A stretch of DNA of 64,000 nt, from assembly GCA_018398805.1 (NCBI GenBank), contig JAGFBZ010001888.1, forward strand, positions 19,321 to 83,320. Direction: 5' to 3'. Made by a program: the position numbers and the translations under genes. Positions 54,087 to 64,000 of the stretch are shown in pieces. The notes beneath the pieces were generated by a model that saw nothing but the letters and a program-made list of their open reading frames with translations, searched no databases and was not told the origin of the DNA. The first letter of the stretch is position 1. Each line of letters starts with the position of its first letter. This DNA comes from Hirundichthys speculiger (taxonomy: Eukaryota; Chordata; Actinopteri; Beloniformes; Exocoetidae).

Positions 54087-55372
54087 CATGTTCCAGAACA
54101 ATCCAAGGCTACGCTGGATAGGCAGATCATCAACAAAGAGATCTATGCTGTTTACATCTTCGGAGCGATCTTCAGGTGGGAATGCTTCGATGACTGCAGG
54201 TCGATTTGAAGCGATTTTGTGCAGCCTGAGGTTAGAAGCTGCAAGCATCTTCTGCGCTCCCCCAAGGACGCTGATGGCTTCTTCCTCTGTGCTGAAGGAC
54301 TTTAAAGCATCGTCAACGTAGAACTCGCGGTCAACAAACCTTCTGGCGTCACTGCCATAGTCTGCCTCAGCTTCCTTAGCTGCCCGTCGCAAACCATACA
54401 CTGCAACGGTGGGCGAGGGACTGTTCCCAAAAAGGTGAACCCGCATCCTGTAGTCCACAATGTCAGAGGTAGGGTCATTGTTCCTATACCATAGGAAGCG
54501 GAGATAATTACGGTGGTCTTCTTTCACAACAAAGCAGTGGAACATGTGCTCGATGTCAGCAGTGACCGCCACCTGTTCCTTTCTGAACCTCATAAGAACG
54601 CCTAACAGGCTATTATTAAGGTCAGGACCAGTGAGCAAAACATCGTTGAGCGACACCCCTTCGCATGACGCACTGCTGTCGAAGACCACGCGGATTTTAT
54701 TTGGCTTCCTAGGATGATACACGCCGAACAGTGGCAGGTACCAGCACTCTTGTCCAGGCTGCACTGGTGGGGCAACTTCTGCGTGTGCCTTCTTGAACAT
54801 CTTCTCCATAAACTCTAGGAAGTCAGCTTTCATCTGCGGTCGTTTCTCCAAGGAACGCTGGAGTGAGACAAGGCGGTCAAAGGCCTGTTTCTTGTTGTTA
54901 GGCAGCCGTTGTCTTGGCGACCGGAAGGGTAAAGGTGCAACCCAACTTTTTGAGTCATCTTGGTGGCACTCAGCTTCCATTATCTTCAGAAACTCGAGAT
55001 CTTCCATGGATGGGGCAAGTCTGTGATCGTTGGGAGTACGAGCGAAGACAGTCTCTCCCAGGCGGTCTTCAGAATTGTAGAGCTGCATCCGGAGGTTGGT
55101 ACTGGATGTTTAGGTGCTTGAACAAAAACCTCTTTTACTCTGATTTGGTTGTTACAAGGCTGAAGATGACTTGCACGACCGTTCTCTAAGATGGCTGTTT
55201 TGTAGCTCCTTACCTCGAGTGGTCTATGAGCACCTCCAAGGCACACATCACCAACGACGACCCATCCTAGATCGAGCCTTTGAGTGAACGGTGCGTCTCC
55301 TGGGCCACTAATCTGCTCTCGAACCTTGTGCACCCGTAAGATGTCTCTACCCAATAGGAGGAGTATTGGCAT
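54087..55372 (-). pseudogene. BEL protease end and reverse transcriptase
   Basis: The first frame (54986-55372) carries LLLLGRDILRVHKVREQ and DLGWVVVGDVCLGG, typical of the BEL protease/linker. After a frameshift near 55095, the 336-codon frame 54078-55088 carries the polymerase. It has PNKIRVVFDSSASCEG, motif A VTADIEHMFHCF, LFGNSPSPTVAVYGLR, and the catalytic box FYVDDALKS. It then runs into the Gypsy insertion. The last few residues listed in that frame (to 54078) are Gypsy LTR sequence. Active-site residues are present, but the domain is cut in two and shifted. Confidence 0.9.
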
Positions 55373-57571
55373 CCGGATCCAGAGTTGGAATCTTATTGGC
55401 GATGTGTTTCAGATGGGCATGATGATAGGCAGCATCTGGCATAGGAATCTCGGCACGGACATTAGGGATTTGGTTGCATTCGAGGAGCGTAGGCAGGGGA
55501 ATGGTTACGTTCTTGTCCACTGGCTCCATGGTGTAACCGCTGGCTCTCCTCCCCGCTGTCTCTGTACGCCCCGCACAGGTCTTGGGTGTATAAGAGTAAG
55601 AGCTTCCGGAGATCTTGAAAACATCAAAGAACTCTGACCGGGCCAGGGAGCGGTTGCTCTGCTCGTTCAGTATGGCGTACATTCTCTTGGACTCCTCCCT
55701 GTGTCCGTTTGGGAACACACTGACGAGGCAGATCTTAGCACACGCTTTGGCGCTCAATCCTTCACCACATACTTGTGTGCATGTCGACTTGACCTCCTGG
55801 TTGTCAGCTTTGTCCTCCTCCCCGCCATCCTCTGAAGTGGAAGGGGACGACTTAGATTTCCAGGTAGGTGGGTAGGGGTGAAGTGCTGTCACGTGAGCGG
55901 TACTCTCACACTCTGTACATTTTATCTTGGCAGTGCAGTTCTTTGCAAGATGCTCTGTGGAAGAGCAACAGCGGAAGCAGATGTAATGCTCTCTCAATAG
56001 CTGTTTGCGATCATTTATGCTCTTCTTGCGGAAGCCTCTGCATTTTCTCAGAGGATGGGGCTTTTTATGCAGGGGACAATGTTTATTTGGGTCAATTTGT
56101 TCTCTTCTTTCTTTGGAATTAACCTTAGCAGTCCCTGAGACCTGAGTCTTGTGAACATATACAGATGCTTTGGCAGGCCTCTCCCACTTACTCTTTCTCT
56201 CTGGTGGAGCTTGTGTGAAGAGGTTAAAGCTTGGGTCTGTGCGAGCCCTAGCCTCTGCAGAGATGAAGTTTACCAACACTAAGAAAGGTGGAAAACTGAC
56301 AAAATGTTCTTGTTTGTATCTCGTCCCGAAGTAAAGCCACTTTTCTTGAATGTTGTATGGGAGTTTCTCAATGATAGGCCTAATTCCTCTGGAGGTATCC
56401 AAGTACGACAAGCCTGCGAGATAACCGTCTTCCTTGGCGGCTTGTAGCTCTGACAACAGGTCGGCTAGATCCCTGAGTCTCTGGGGATCCTTAGCTGTGA
56501 CCTTTGGAAAGTTCTCTAGTTTGTTGAATAAAGCCTGTTCGATGGCCTCTGGTGAACCGAAAACTTCGTCGAGGCGTCCTCATGCCATGATCAGTCCAGT
56601 AGCTGGATTCCTGATGTTGACTGTTTTTATTCTTCTAACCTGTTCTGCTGACTCTTTCCCCAGATATTTAGTGAGAAGGTCGAGCTCTTCTGCAGCAGAC
56701 AGGTCTAGATGAGGAATAGCATTCTCAAACATGTTTTCCAAGCCCAGTAGTTCATTGGCTGGTCATCATATGTGGTGAGGCCTGAAGTCACCAGGCTGTT
56801 GCGAGTGAGATATCTGATGAGGTCTCCTGTAGATGAATGATCGTGGCTAGTTTCATAAGACATTCTGTGAACAGGATGGTGTGCAGGAGATGAGGAATCT
56901 TGCTTGAAGTTCTGTTGTGGATGTTTTCCACTAAGCTGAGGAGCTGTATAAGAGTTGAGAGGCTGAATGAAGCTTTGTTGTGGTGGTGCCCCGCTGGTCT
57001 GAGGCACCTGAGGAGCTCTGTGTGGTGTAATGTCACCAGAAGCAGCATCTTGGGTTTGAGTTGGATTGGATGGGTAGAACGTTGAAGGACTAACATCGGC
57101 TGATTGAAGGTATGGAGGATGAAGCGTTGGCAAAGCACTGACGCTCCCTCTTTTAGCAGATAAGTCCTTGCTGCACAGGCTGGCTTGCTCTGACACATAT
57201 GCAGCGATGCGCTGGTCTTTGATGGATTGGGAAACTGGGCTGTTAGCTTCACTGCGTACTTCCAAACCCATATCTTGTAAACCAGCCACAAGAGTATTTG
57301 CCTCTGCGATTGCAGCATCCTTCTCTTTTTCATCCATTAACGCATCAAGATTGGCTTGAATACGTGCCTGCTCCACTTTAAGTTCAATTTCTTTTTGTGA
57401 ATGTGCCGCTCTAGCTTGCGCTGCTTCGGCTTTAGCCTTTGCCATGGCGATGGCCATGCTAATCTTTGAGCTGGATGATGTACCAGATGAGCGACTACTC
57501 CTTGAGCGTACTGTCTCAGACTGGTTGTTTCCATTTCCTTTACTGCTTTTGCTGTTGCTATGTTGTGACAT
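55347..57571 (-). pseudogene. BEL Gag-protease precursor, frameshifted
   Basis: The N-terminal frame 56705-57571 (288 codons) begins MSQHSNSKSSKGNGNNQSE. It has a long Ala/Lys/Glu coiled coil (about 38-95) and ends where an A-run is one base short, shifting MNYWAWK out of frame. A premature TGA lies near 56579. From 56456 the frame continues as Gag C-terminus, with three Cys/His clusters (CPLHKKPHPLRKC, CFRCCSSTEHLAKNC, CTECESTAHVTALH), then runs into the protease region (MYAILNEQSNRSL). Another frameshift near 55355 breaks the link to the protease end. BEL elements normally translate Gag-Pol as one frame, so this copy makes only truncated products. Confidence 0.88.
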
Positions 57572-57722
57572 TGTGACTCACCACGTTTTCAATATCAGGA
57601 GAAGGGAGCTAGTAAGAAGGTGTCTTGAAGCTGTAGAGTTAGCCGCTTATCTCTTGATATTTATTTGCTCCGTATGATGGCAATCCTTGTGTCTTCAATT
57701 AGCTGTGTTGCCGTCTTTTCAC

Positions 57723-58247
57723 TGTCATGGGCTATGTTCCCTTTCAGTTTAAAACACTCCCAATAAACTCCAGGACACGGCTGATTTTGCTTCCAAGGAA
57801 TTTACTGGGAATTTTGTGAAACTACAATACAGTAAAGAAAGATATTGTCAATTAAAATTAAGTATCCACACTATATGAATATACAATACAGCTTAGCTAT
57901 ATTAGCTAACATAAAGGCTTACTCAGTTACCAGAAACGATTAGCATCTTGCTATGTAAATAATCTCAACAAACTAAACAGAAGTGATAACATAATGTTAT
58001 ATAATGAGAAATACTCACAGACGTTGCTTTAGCGAGTGAGAAAAGGAAAACTAATGAGAGGAGATGCTGACAGCTGGTTGAGCTCACATACACTACAACA
58101 ATAGCTGATCACCCACCGCATGGGACCGCATGGAGATTCTGTTTTCTGCTTCCCAACATGCACTTGTGCTATGTTGTCATGGTAACCAGGATATACAATC
58201 ACACTGAACTTAAAGGTAAAAAACACATTTTTTCAAGCGGCATAACA
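57723..58247 (-). repeat. BEL 5' LTR (525 bp)
   Basis: Nearly identical to 42833-43352. The differences seen are a 1-bp insertion in TTTAAAACA, about six substitutions and a 4-bp insertion (CACCCACCGC). The primer site just inside it could not be matched to a tRNA. Confidence 0.93.
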
Positions 58248-58252
58248 ATATG

Positions 58253-58471
58253 TTTCCTCCAGGAAACGCATATTAAAAAAGAATCTGCTAAAATATTGTG
58301 TCCCTCATGGGCATCTCATGTTTTCCAATCAAACTTTAGTACTAAAGCAAGAGGTGATGCAATCTTTATTAAGAAAAATATTCCTTTTGTACATACCCAA
58401 ACTATTTCTGATGACAGAGGTAGATAGGTAGATATTTAATTGTTAGTGGAAAATTAAACTCAATACCGGTA
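58253..58471 (+). pseudogene. LINE copy A ORF2, endonuclease piece 2
   Basis: The frame resumes directly after the BEL target duplication with FLQETHIKKESAKILCPSW, which contains the catalytic Glu block (Q-E-T-H) of AP endonucleases, and continues with ARGDAIFIKKNIPF. An 8-bp tandem duplication (GGTAGATA twice, about 58420-58435) then shifts the frame. It ends at the L2 insertion near 58471. Confidence 0.85.
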
Positions 58472-60412
58472 GCAGAATGCACGTAAAATGGAAAGGAGGT
58501 GGTACTCCTGTAAATCTGCGGACTCCCATCGTGCCTGGAGAGATAGTTTGATAGTCTACAAAAGAGCCCTACGCAGAGCTAGAACATATTATTATTCTTC
58601 GCTAATAGAAGAGAACAAACATAACCCACGTTTTCTGTTCAGCACTGTAGCCAGGCTGACAAAGAGTCACAACTCTGTTGGTCCATGCATTCCTGCTACT
58701 CCCAGAGCCATGGCATAAACTTTCATTGCTACGCTGATGATACGCAGCTGTACTTATCTATGAAACCAGAGGAAACAAAACCTTTGGCTAAACTTCAAGG
58801 GTGTCTTAATGATATTAAGTCCTGGATGTCCTCTAACTTTTTGCTTCTAAACTCGGACAAAACAGAGGTTATTGTCTTTGGTCCCAAACACCTGAGGAAT
58901 GGATTGACTGGATTTACGCTGGCTTCCAGCACAGTTGCGAAAAACCTTGGAGTTATTTTTGATCAGGATATGTCATTTAAGCAGCATATTAATCAGGTTT
59001 GCAAGACTGCCTTTTTTCATCTCCGAAATATTGCCAAGATTAGGAGCATCCTCTCCCAGGGTGATGCCGAAAAATTAATCCACGCGTTTGTTAGCTCTAG
59101 ACTGGATTACTGCAATGCGTTGTTAGCAGGATGTCCGAAAAGCTCGCTAAATAGCCTTCAATTGATCCAGAACGCAGCAGCGAGGGTGCTAACAGGAACC
59201 CGCAAGCGAGATCACATCTCTCCCGTGTTAGCCTCCCTCCATTGGCTTCCCGTGAAATTTAGAATTGAGTTTAAAATTCTGCTTCTCGCATATAAGGCCC
59301 TTAATGGCCTAGCTCCGCGCTATTTACAAGACTTGATAGCATGTTATGCTTCTAATAGAGCTCTCCACTCTCAGAGTGCAGGATTACTCGTCGTTCCTAG
59401 AATATCTAAAAGTAGGTTTGGAGGACGGGCCTTCTGCTACCAGGCACCTTTTTTATGGAACCAGCTACCAGTTTGGGTTAAGGAGGCTGATACTATCTCC
59501 ATTTTTAAAACTAAATTGAAAACATTTCTGTTCAGTAAAGCCTACAGTTAGTCTAATCTACAGTGTGTAGGGGCTAATAGTTATAACTATAGTTGTAGTA
59601 GTAAGACTAGAGTAGCTCGTCTTAATCACAGCTTCGTCATAGCTATGCTGCTATAGGCCTACGCTACAGGGGGACACCAACATGATCTGCTGAGTGGTGT
59701 CTCCACTGCTCTTCTCCTTTTCTTTTCTTCCCTTTCTTCCTCCCTTCCTCCTCCTCCAGCTCATTTATAATTATTTGGGAGCACCCTGTTACTGAAACTG
59801 TGCTCCATTTTCTTTGCTTTCCTGTGTTTGTTGTGCTGTTTCTGCCCCCTTTTCTCTTTGTGTATTTGCAGGCCAGAGTTTCCTGGGTTTCATCCTGACT
59901 TGCAGTTCCATCCTCTGTCCATCCCGGGGTTCTCCTCCACTTGGTGTTTGGGTGCCGACTGGCGTGGTGATCGGCGACCTGGTCCTCTGGCCATCTCATC
60001 CCAGTGCTGCTGCCTCCATCTGTTTATGTTTATATGGTCATTGTATTTAGTCATTTGTGTCTCTCCTCTCTCTGTCCTCCATCCTCTCTCTGTCCTGTCT
60101 CCCCTCTTTTCTTTCTCTACCCGGCTGGCCTTCGGCAGGAAGGTCCCCCCATATGAGCCAGGTCCTGCTCAAGGTTTCTTCCTCTTAAAGTGGAGTTTTT
60201 CCTTGCCACTGTTTGGTATAAAGGTTTTTTTTCTCCCTACGTGGGAGTTTTTTTTACCTGCCATTATCATTGATTGGATTTAATTATATAATCTTAGTTG
60301 ATGATATTTGCTCGGGGGTCATGCTCTGGGTCTCTGTAAAGCGCCTAGAGACAATTGTCATTGTAACAGACGCTATATAAATAAAATTGAATTGAATTGA
60401 ATTGAATTAACC
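58472..60412 (+). mobile_element. L2/Maui-type LINE, internally deleted copy
   Basis: It comprises an upstream ORF2 segment (58478-58690), a junction, the ORF2 C-terminal part (58690-59551), the 3' UTR (59552-60370) and a (TTGAA)n tail to 60412. It sits inside the endonuclease domain of LINE copy A, whose sequence continues right after the tail. Only TA is shared by the two flanks, so a target duplication is not convincing. The 3' UTR is the same as in the antisense copy at 18839-22508 and in the tRNA-headed chimera at 20883-21416. Confidence 0.88.
58478..59551 (+). pseudogene. L2 LINE ORF2 with most of the RT deleted
   Basis: 58488-58690 reads [20 protein letters not shown] and [17 protein letters not shown], the region between endonuclease and RT in L2 ORF2. 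At about 58690-58710 the sequence jumps to [20 protein letters not shown], the YADD catalytic box. The roughly 300 residues that should lie between, with RT motifs 0 to A, are gone. The remaining 288-codon frame (58685-59551) is open to its end, including FFHLRNIAKIRSILSQGDAE, SSRLDYCNALLAGCPKSS and TISIFKTKLKTFLFSKAYS. Without the RT fingers and motif A the product would be inactive. Confidence 0.88.
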
Positions 60413-60508
60413 TTGATAAATTTATATGGCCCCAATTTTGATGACCCTATTTTCTTTCAAAATCTTTTCAATACCATATCAAATATGTCCAACACAAATT
60501 TAATTCTT
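60413..60508 (+). pseudogene. LINE copy A ORF2, endonuclease piece 3
   Basis: The frame continues after the L2 tail with TLINLYGPNFDDPIFFQNLF, a further conserved block of the L1/Tx1 endonuclease (L-I-N-x-Y-x-P-N). It is cut at about 60508 by the 3' end of an oppositely oriented LINE. Confidence 0.85.
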
Positions 60509-63500
60509 TTTTTATAAATTTTATTTTGAAAGTTTTGTAAATTTTTCCAACAACATAAGACATACAACGCACAGGTCACAGCACAAACACTAACCACAAA
60601 TACTGCCAGTCCATAAGAGATGAGTATCTCAACAAGTCAGTCCAACAATTTGTGAAAATGTTCTTTACATGACAGGAAGTGTTCATGAGATGAGAACCAA
60701 AGAGTTCAGGGAGGTCCAGAGGTTAATGTCCCAGAGTCATGAATGTATAACAACGGTGGAATACAGGCAGGCAAATCAGACAAGAATACTATAGGTACAG
60801 TTAGTTTGGTACTGTGTCTTTATCCCTCTTAATATAATCAATAAAGGGACCCCAAACCCTAAAAAATTTGGTAGAGTTGTCAGACATTGTGTATCGCAAT
60901 TCTTCAAGATATAAACAAGAAACCATATCGTTCAGCATACTTTGAAACAAGGGGTAGAGCTAGATTTCCATTCCCTCAGTATCACCCTCTTCGCTACAAC
61001 CAGACCAAACGCAAGAGCTTCTTGCAGTGCTTTCGGGAGAGTTAATGCATAGGTAGAGCAGTGTAGTATCACAAGGATACCATCTGGTTTCATTGGCTTG
61101 TTATAAATAACACTGTATAAATGAAAGATGTCATCCCAGAAACCACTGAGCTTGGAACAGTCCCAGAAAAGGTGTGCGAGGGTCCCGTCACTTGTTTTGC
61201 ACTTGTCACAGGTAGGTGAGACAGTAGGGAAGATCTTATTGAGTTTGGTTTTGGAGTAATGTAAGCGGTGTATTATTTTATACTGGATAAGCTGCAGCCT
61301 AGCGTTAATAGAACATGATTTAATCCTCTCCAGTGCCATTTCCCACAGCCCATCTGAAATCTCCACACCTGTGTCCCTGATCCAGGCATCTCTAATGTGA
61401 AGAGAGGATATATGCGAGGTGAAGAGTGAAACGAACTGAGAGATGAGACCTTTAGATGTAGGGCTAGTGGTCATTAAACTATAAAAATTGTGCTGGTCAG
61501 GCAGCCGATCAAGGGGAAGAGACTGCCTTACAAAATTTCTAATTTGTAGGTAACGAAAAAAATGCCCAGCAGGAATCCCGAACTTCACCTGTAGTTGTGC
61601 AAAAGAAGCAAAGGATTTATTTATATAAAAGTCTCTCACTGCAGACAAACCCTTCACAGCCCAAGAAGCAAATGTGGGGTCCATCAGACCTGGTTTGAAA
61701 GTAGGATTCTGCCTTAAGGGGGCGTAACAGGACAAGCAGGCGAGCCCCAGAGCACCCTTAATTTGCTTAAGAATTCTGAGTGAATTAGACAAAATGAAAT
61801 CAATTTTAGACTGTTTGAGTAATTTGGTGAGCAAGTTTGATTCCGAGAACAGAGCTGCTGGTAAGGATGCGCCTGTCAACGACACTGCCTTATCAGACTC
61901 TAGTAAAGGCCAGCTGGGGTCAAGGTTGCATTCCTGTCCAGCAGTTGTGGCATGATACCAAAAAACCCATGTTCTGGCATTACAGGCCCAGTAATAATGG
62001 CGCAGAACAGGTAGCCCAAGACCACCTTCAGTTGTGTGTTTTGTTTCTGCAAATGAGCTTTGGATATGCGCGGTGGCTTGTAGGCCCATATGAAGGGCAT
62101 AATAAAAGAGTCCACTGTCTTAAAAAAAGAGGATGTAAGGAAAATGGGCACATTCTGAAAAAGATAGATAAATTTGGGTAGCACAATCATTTTAATAATA
62201 TTAATACGTCCCATCAGTGATAATGGGAGGAGTTTCCATTTTTCGATCATACTTCTAAGTTTGACAGTAAATTCCATATAATTATGTTTGAAAAGAAGTT
62301 TGGGATTTCTGGTGATGTTAATCCCTAAGTATTTAAAATGGTCTGTTGCTAGCTTGAGTGGCAGATTCTTGAGAAAAATGGGGTCCAGGTCACCAGTCAA
62401 AGGCATGAAAAGACTTTTATCCCAGTTAATAGTGAACCCGGAAAATTGTCCAAATTGCTTTATCAAATCAAGGAGGGGAGGTAGGGATGTCTCTACATCT
62501 GACAGAGTCAAAATAATATCGTCCGCATATAAGCCAATGGTGCATTCGGATCTGCCACATCTTATCCCACCTATTTGAGAGCTAGCTCTAATAGCAATTG
62601 CTAGCGGCTCAAGAGCTAAGGCAAAAAGCATGGGAGAGAGACAGCATCCCTGTCTCGTACCGCGCCCAAGCATGAACTGGGCAGACCTGTCAAAATTCGT
62701 CAGAACAGATGATTTGGGACACGCATATAGCATTCTTAAAAATTTTAAAATTTGTCACCGAAGCCAAATTTTTCCAGGGCAGCAAACATGTATCTCCATT
62801 CCACTTGATCAAACGCCTGCTGCGCATCCAGAGATATAACAGCAGAATGAAGTGGTTTAGTGGAGTACATAACATTCAACAGTCGGCGGGTGTTAGAGAA
62901 GGAGAATCTGTCAGGAATGAATCCTGTTTGATCCGGGTGTATTAAGGTGCCGATGTATTTATTCAAGCGGTTTGTTAGAACTTTGGCTATAATCTTTTGG
63001 TCAGAATTTAGTAGACTTAGGGGGCGATAAGATGCCACATCTGCATCATCTCTGTCCTTCTTTAGAAGCAGACAGACATTAGCATCATAGATGGTTTGAG
63101 GAAACACACCTTCCTCCAAAGAGCAATTTATCATACGAAGTAGCAGGGGGGCGACGGTGTCAATATGTGCTTTATAAAATTCGATACCAAATCCATCAGG
63201 ACCACAGGCTTTGCCGTTAGGGAAGGAGCGGATGGCAGATTTAATTTCATCTAATGTGAAATACCCATCTAAAACCTGTCTAGCATCATCATCAAGGGAC
63301 GGAATTTCAAGCGCATCAAGGAAATTCGCTATCTCTGTGTCAGAGGCTGTGGATCTTGAAGTATAAAGATGGCTGTAAAAATCGAAAAATCTTTTCTTTA
63401 TGCTTTTGGGGTCAGTAACCAGCTGTCCACTAGCAGAGAAAATTTTATGTATTGCCCTATCTGCTTGCACTCCTTTTAACTGTCTAGCAAGAAGTTTATG

Positions 63501-64000
63501 AGCTTTCTCACCCAGCTCAAAGTGTGTCTGTTTCAGCCTGCATATATAATGTCTCACCTGCCCACCAAGAATTTGATTGTACTCATATTTTATTTTCAAA
63601 ATAGCATTGAGGGTGTCCTCAGATTTTGAATTTCTATAAGATTCTTCCAAGGCAGATAGTTCCGAGTCAATCTCAGAGAGACGCCTCAGTCTAGCTCTTT
63701 TACAGAAGGACTGATATGACATGACCTGCCCCCTCACAACTACCTTAAAAGTCTCCACAATATTGAATCTGAGACCTCGCCTGTGTCATTGCATTGTAGG
63801 AAGTCTGCAATTTTATTGGATAGGTACTCACAAACTTTTTATCTGAGAGTAGAGCGGGGCTAAATTTCCAGTTATAATGACATATGTTCAAATCAAAATT
63901 AATTTTAATTGCAAGAGGAGCGTGGTCTGAAACTAGGATGCTATGATATGTGGAATTGTCAACTTTTGATATTAATCTGGCATCGACTAAAAAGTAATCT
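60509..64000 (-). mobile_element. L1/Tx1-type LINE, copy B, 3' part (continues past the window end)
   Basis: On the minus strand the element ends at an A-rich tail (AAAATAAAATTTATAAAAAAA region, 60509-60535). Its 3' UTR is 60536-60800, and ORF2 runs from 60801 to beyond 64000. It is inserted in LINE copy A in the opposite orientation. The other junction and target duplication lie outside the window. Confidence 0.88.
60801..64000 (-). pseudogene. LINE copy B ORF2: endonuclease end, RT, C-terminal domain
   Basis: From the window end downward the translation gives the last endonuclease block (LVSDHAPLAIKINFD, near 63890). After a frameshift near 63770 comes a frame (62745-63758) with the RT fingers and palm: GKACGPDGFGIEFYK, ASYRPLSLLNSDQKI, HPDQTGFIPDR and ISLDAQQAFDQVEW. 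After a shift near 62740, 61900-62733 carries GTRQGCCLSPMLFALALEP and the catalytic box LYADDIILTLSD. After another shift near 62050, 60932-62089 carries the thumb and the C-terminal CCHC-like CDKCKTSDGTLAHLFWDC. A 1-bp deletion near 60940 shifts the last 45 residues. Catalytic residues look intact, but at least four frame breaks make it dead. Confidence 0.9.

Larger units (their letters stand above)
42833..58247 (-). mobile_element. BEL/Pao LTR retrotransposon, split by a Gypsy element
   Basis: LTRs at 57723-58247 (5' on the coding strand) and 42833-43352 (3'). Both have TG...CA ends. The element is flanked by the 5-bp target duplication ATATG (42828-42832 and 58248-58252). Coding order on the minus strand is Gag (55347-57571), protease and reverse transcriptase (54087-55372), then, after the 8.3-kb Gypsy insert, RNase H (45096-45784) and integrase with the DUF5641-type end (43387-45033). 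Without the Gypsy insert the element is about 7.1 kb, a normal BEL size. The LTRs differ by about six substitutions, a 4-bp indel and a 1-bp indel, so insertion was fairly recent. Confidence 0.93.
41331..60508 (+). mobile_element. L1/Tx1-type LINE, copy A, split by three insertions
   Basis: The probable 5' end is at GGGGGAAGATGGCGG (41331), a G-run followed by a YY1 site as in vertebrate L1 leaders. ORF1 is at 41443-42336. ORF2 starts at 42702 and its endonuclease domain continues in three pieces: 42702-42832, 58253-58471 and 60413-60508. The gaps are filled by a BEL element (42833-58247, TSD ATATG), an L2 copy (58472-60412) and a second L1/Tx1 LINE on the opposite strand from 60509. The remainder of ORF2 must lie beyond the window, if it is present at all. 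Confidence 0.85.

Noticed and set aside
55868..57677. Plus-strand frames opposite BEL Gag
   Set aside because: Shadow frames of the minus-strand BEL coding sequence.

Overview
The window looks like repeat-rich intergenic DNA from a teleost fish. The evidence is the mix of mobile elements: L2/Maui-type LINEs with (TTGAA)n tails, L1/Tx1-type LINEs, an RTE-like fragment, BEL/Pao and Ty3/Gypsy retrotransposons, a gammaretrovirus-like endogenous retrovirus primed by tRNA-Pro, Tc1/mariner, hAT and TTAA-site DNA transposons and their MITEs, (TA)n and (GATG)n microsatellites, and scattered L2 tails. I recognise no host protein-coding gene. No exon chain with host-gene similarity could be supported, so every coding sequence listed belongs to a mobile element.

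Layout. 1-6 kb: unannotated sequence, a Tc1-type MITE inserted in a (TA)n tract, a (GATG)n tract, and a 1.93-kb array of a 20-bp minisatellite at 3961-5890. 6-15 kb: decayed LINE relics, a hAT MITE with perfect 8-bp target duplications (9236-9535), a GC-rich retroposon, a candidate DNA transposon carrying a long hairpin, and an RTE-like reverse-transcriptase relic. 15.5-18.1 kb: a TTAA-site (piggyBac-like) element that contains a complete hAT MITE. 18.8-22.5 kb: one antisense L2 LINE interrupted by a TTAA-site MITE and by a 1.7-kb hAT element; the hAT element carries a transposase relic and a tRNA-Gly-like head joined to an L2 tail. 24-32 kb: a hAT MITE, a CpG-rich promoter-like tract, a long-inverted-repeat element and a dead Tc1-like transposon. 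33.0-38.85 kb: an endogenous retrovirus with two nearly identical LTRs, a 4-bp TTGA target duplication and a badly decayed interior.

41.3-64 kb is a multi-level nest. An L1/Tx1-type LINE (plus strand, ORF1 open at 41443-42336) is split inside its endonuclease domain by a 15.4-kb BEL/Pao element (42833-58247, minus strand, TSD ATATG). That BEL element is split inside its reverse transcriptase by an 8.3-kb Gypsy element (45789-54082, minus strand, TSD AGCG). The same LINE is split again by an internally deleted L2 copy (58472-60412) and again by a second L1/Tx1 LINE in the opposite orientation (60509 to beyond the window end). For the Gypsy and BEL insertions, removing the insert with one target-site copy puts the host reading frame back together.

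All gene-level function here is retrotransposition or transposition machinery: Gag capsids, protease, reverse transcriptase/RNase H, integrase and LINE ORF1/ORF2. Most copies carry frameshifts or stops. The longest open frames are Gypsy pol, Gypsy gag and the BEL integrase region. Coordinates of insertion junctions rest on target-site duplications read by eye. Family names rest on remembered protein motifs, not on a database search.
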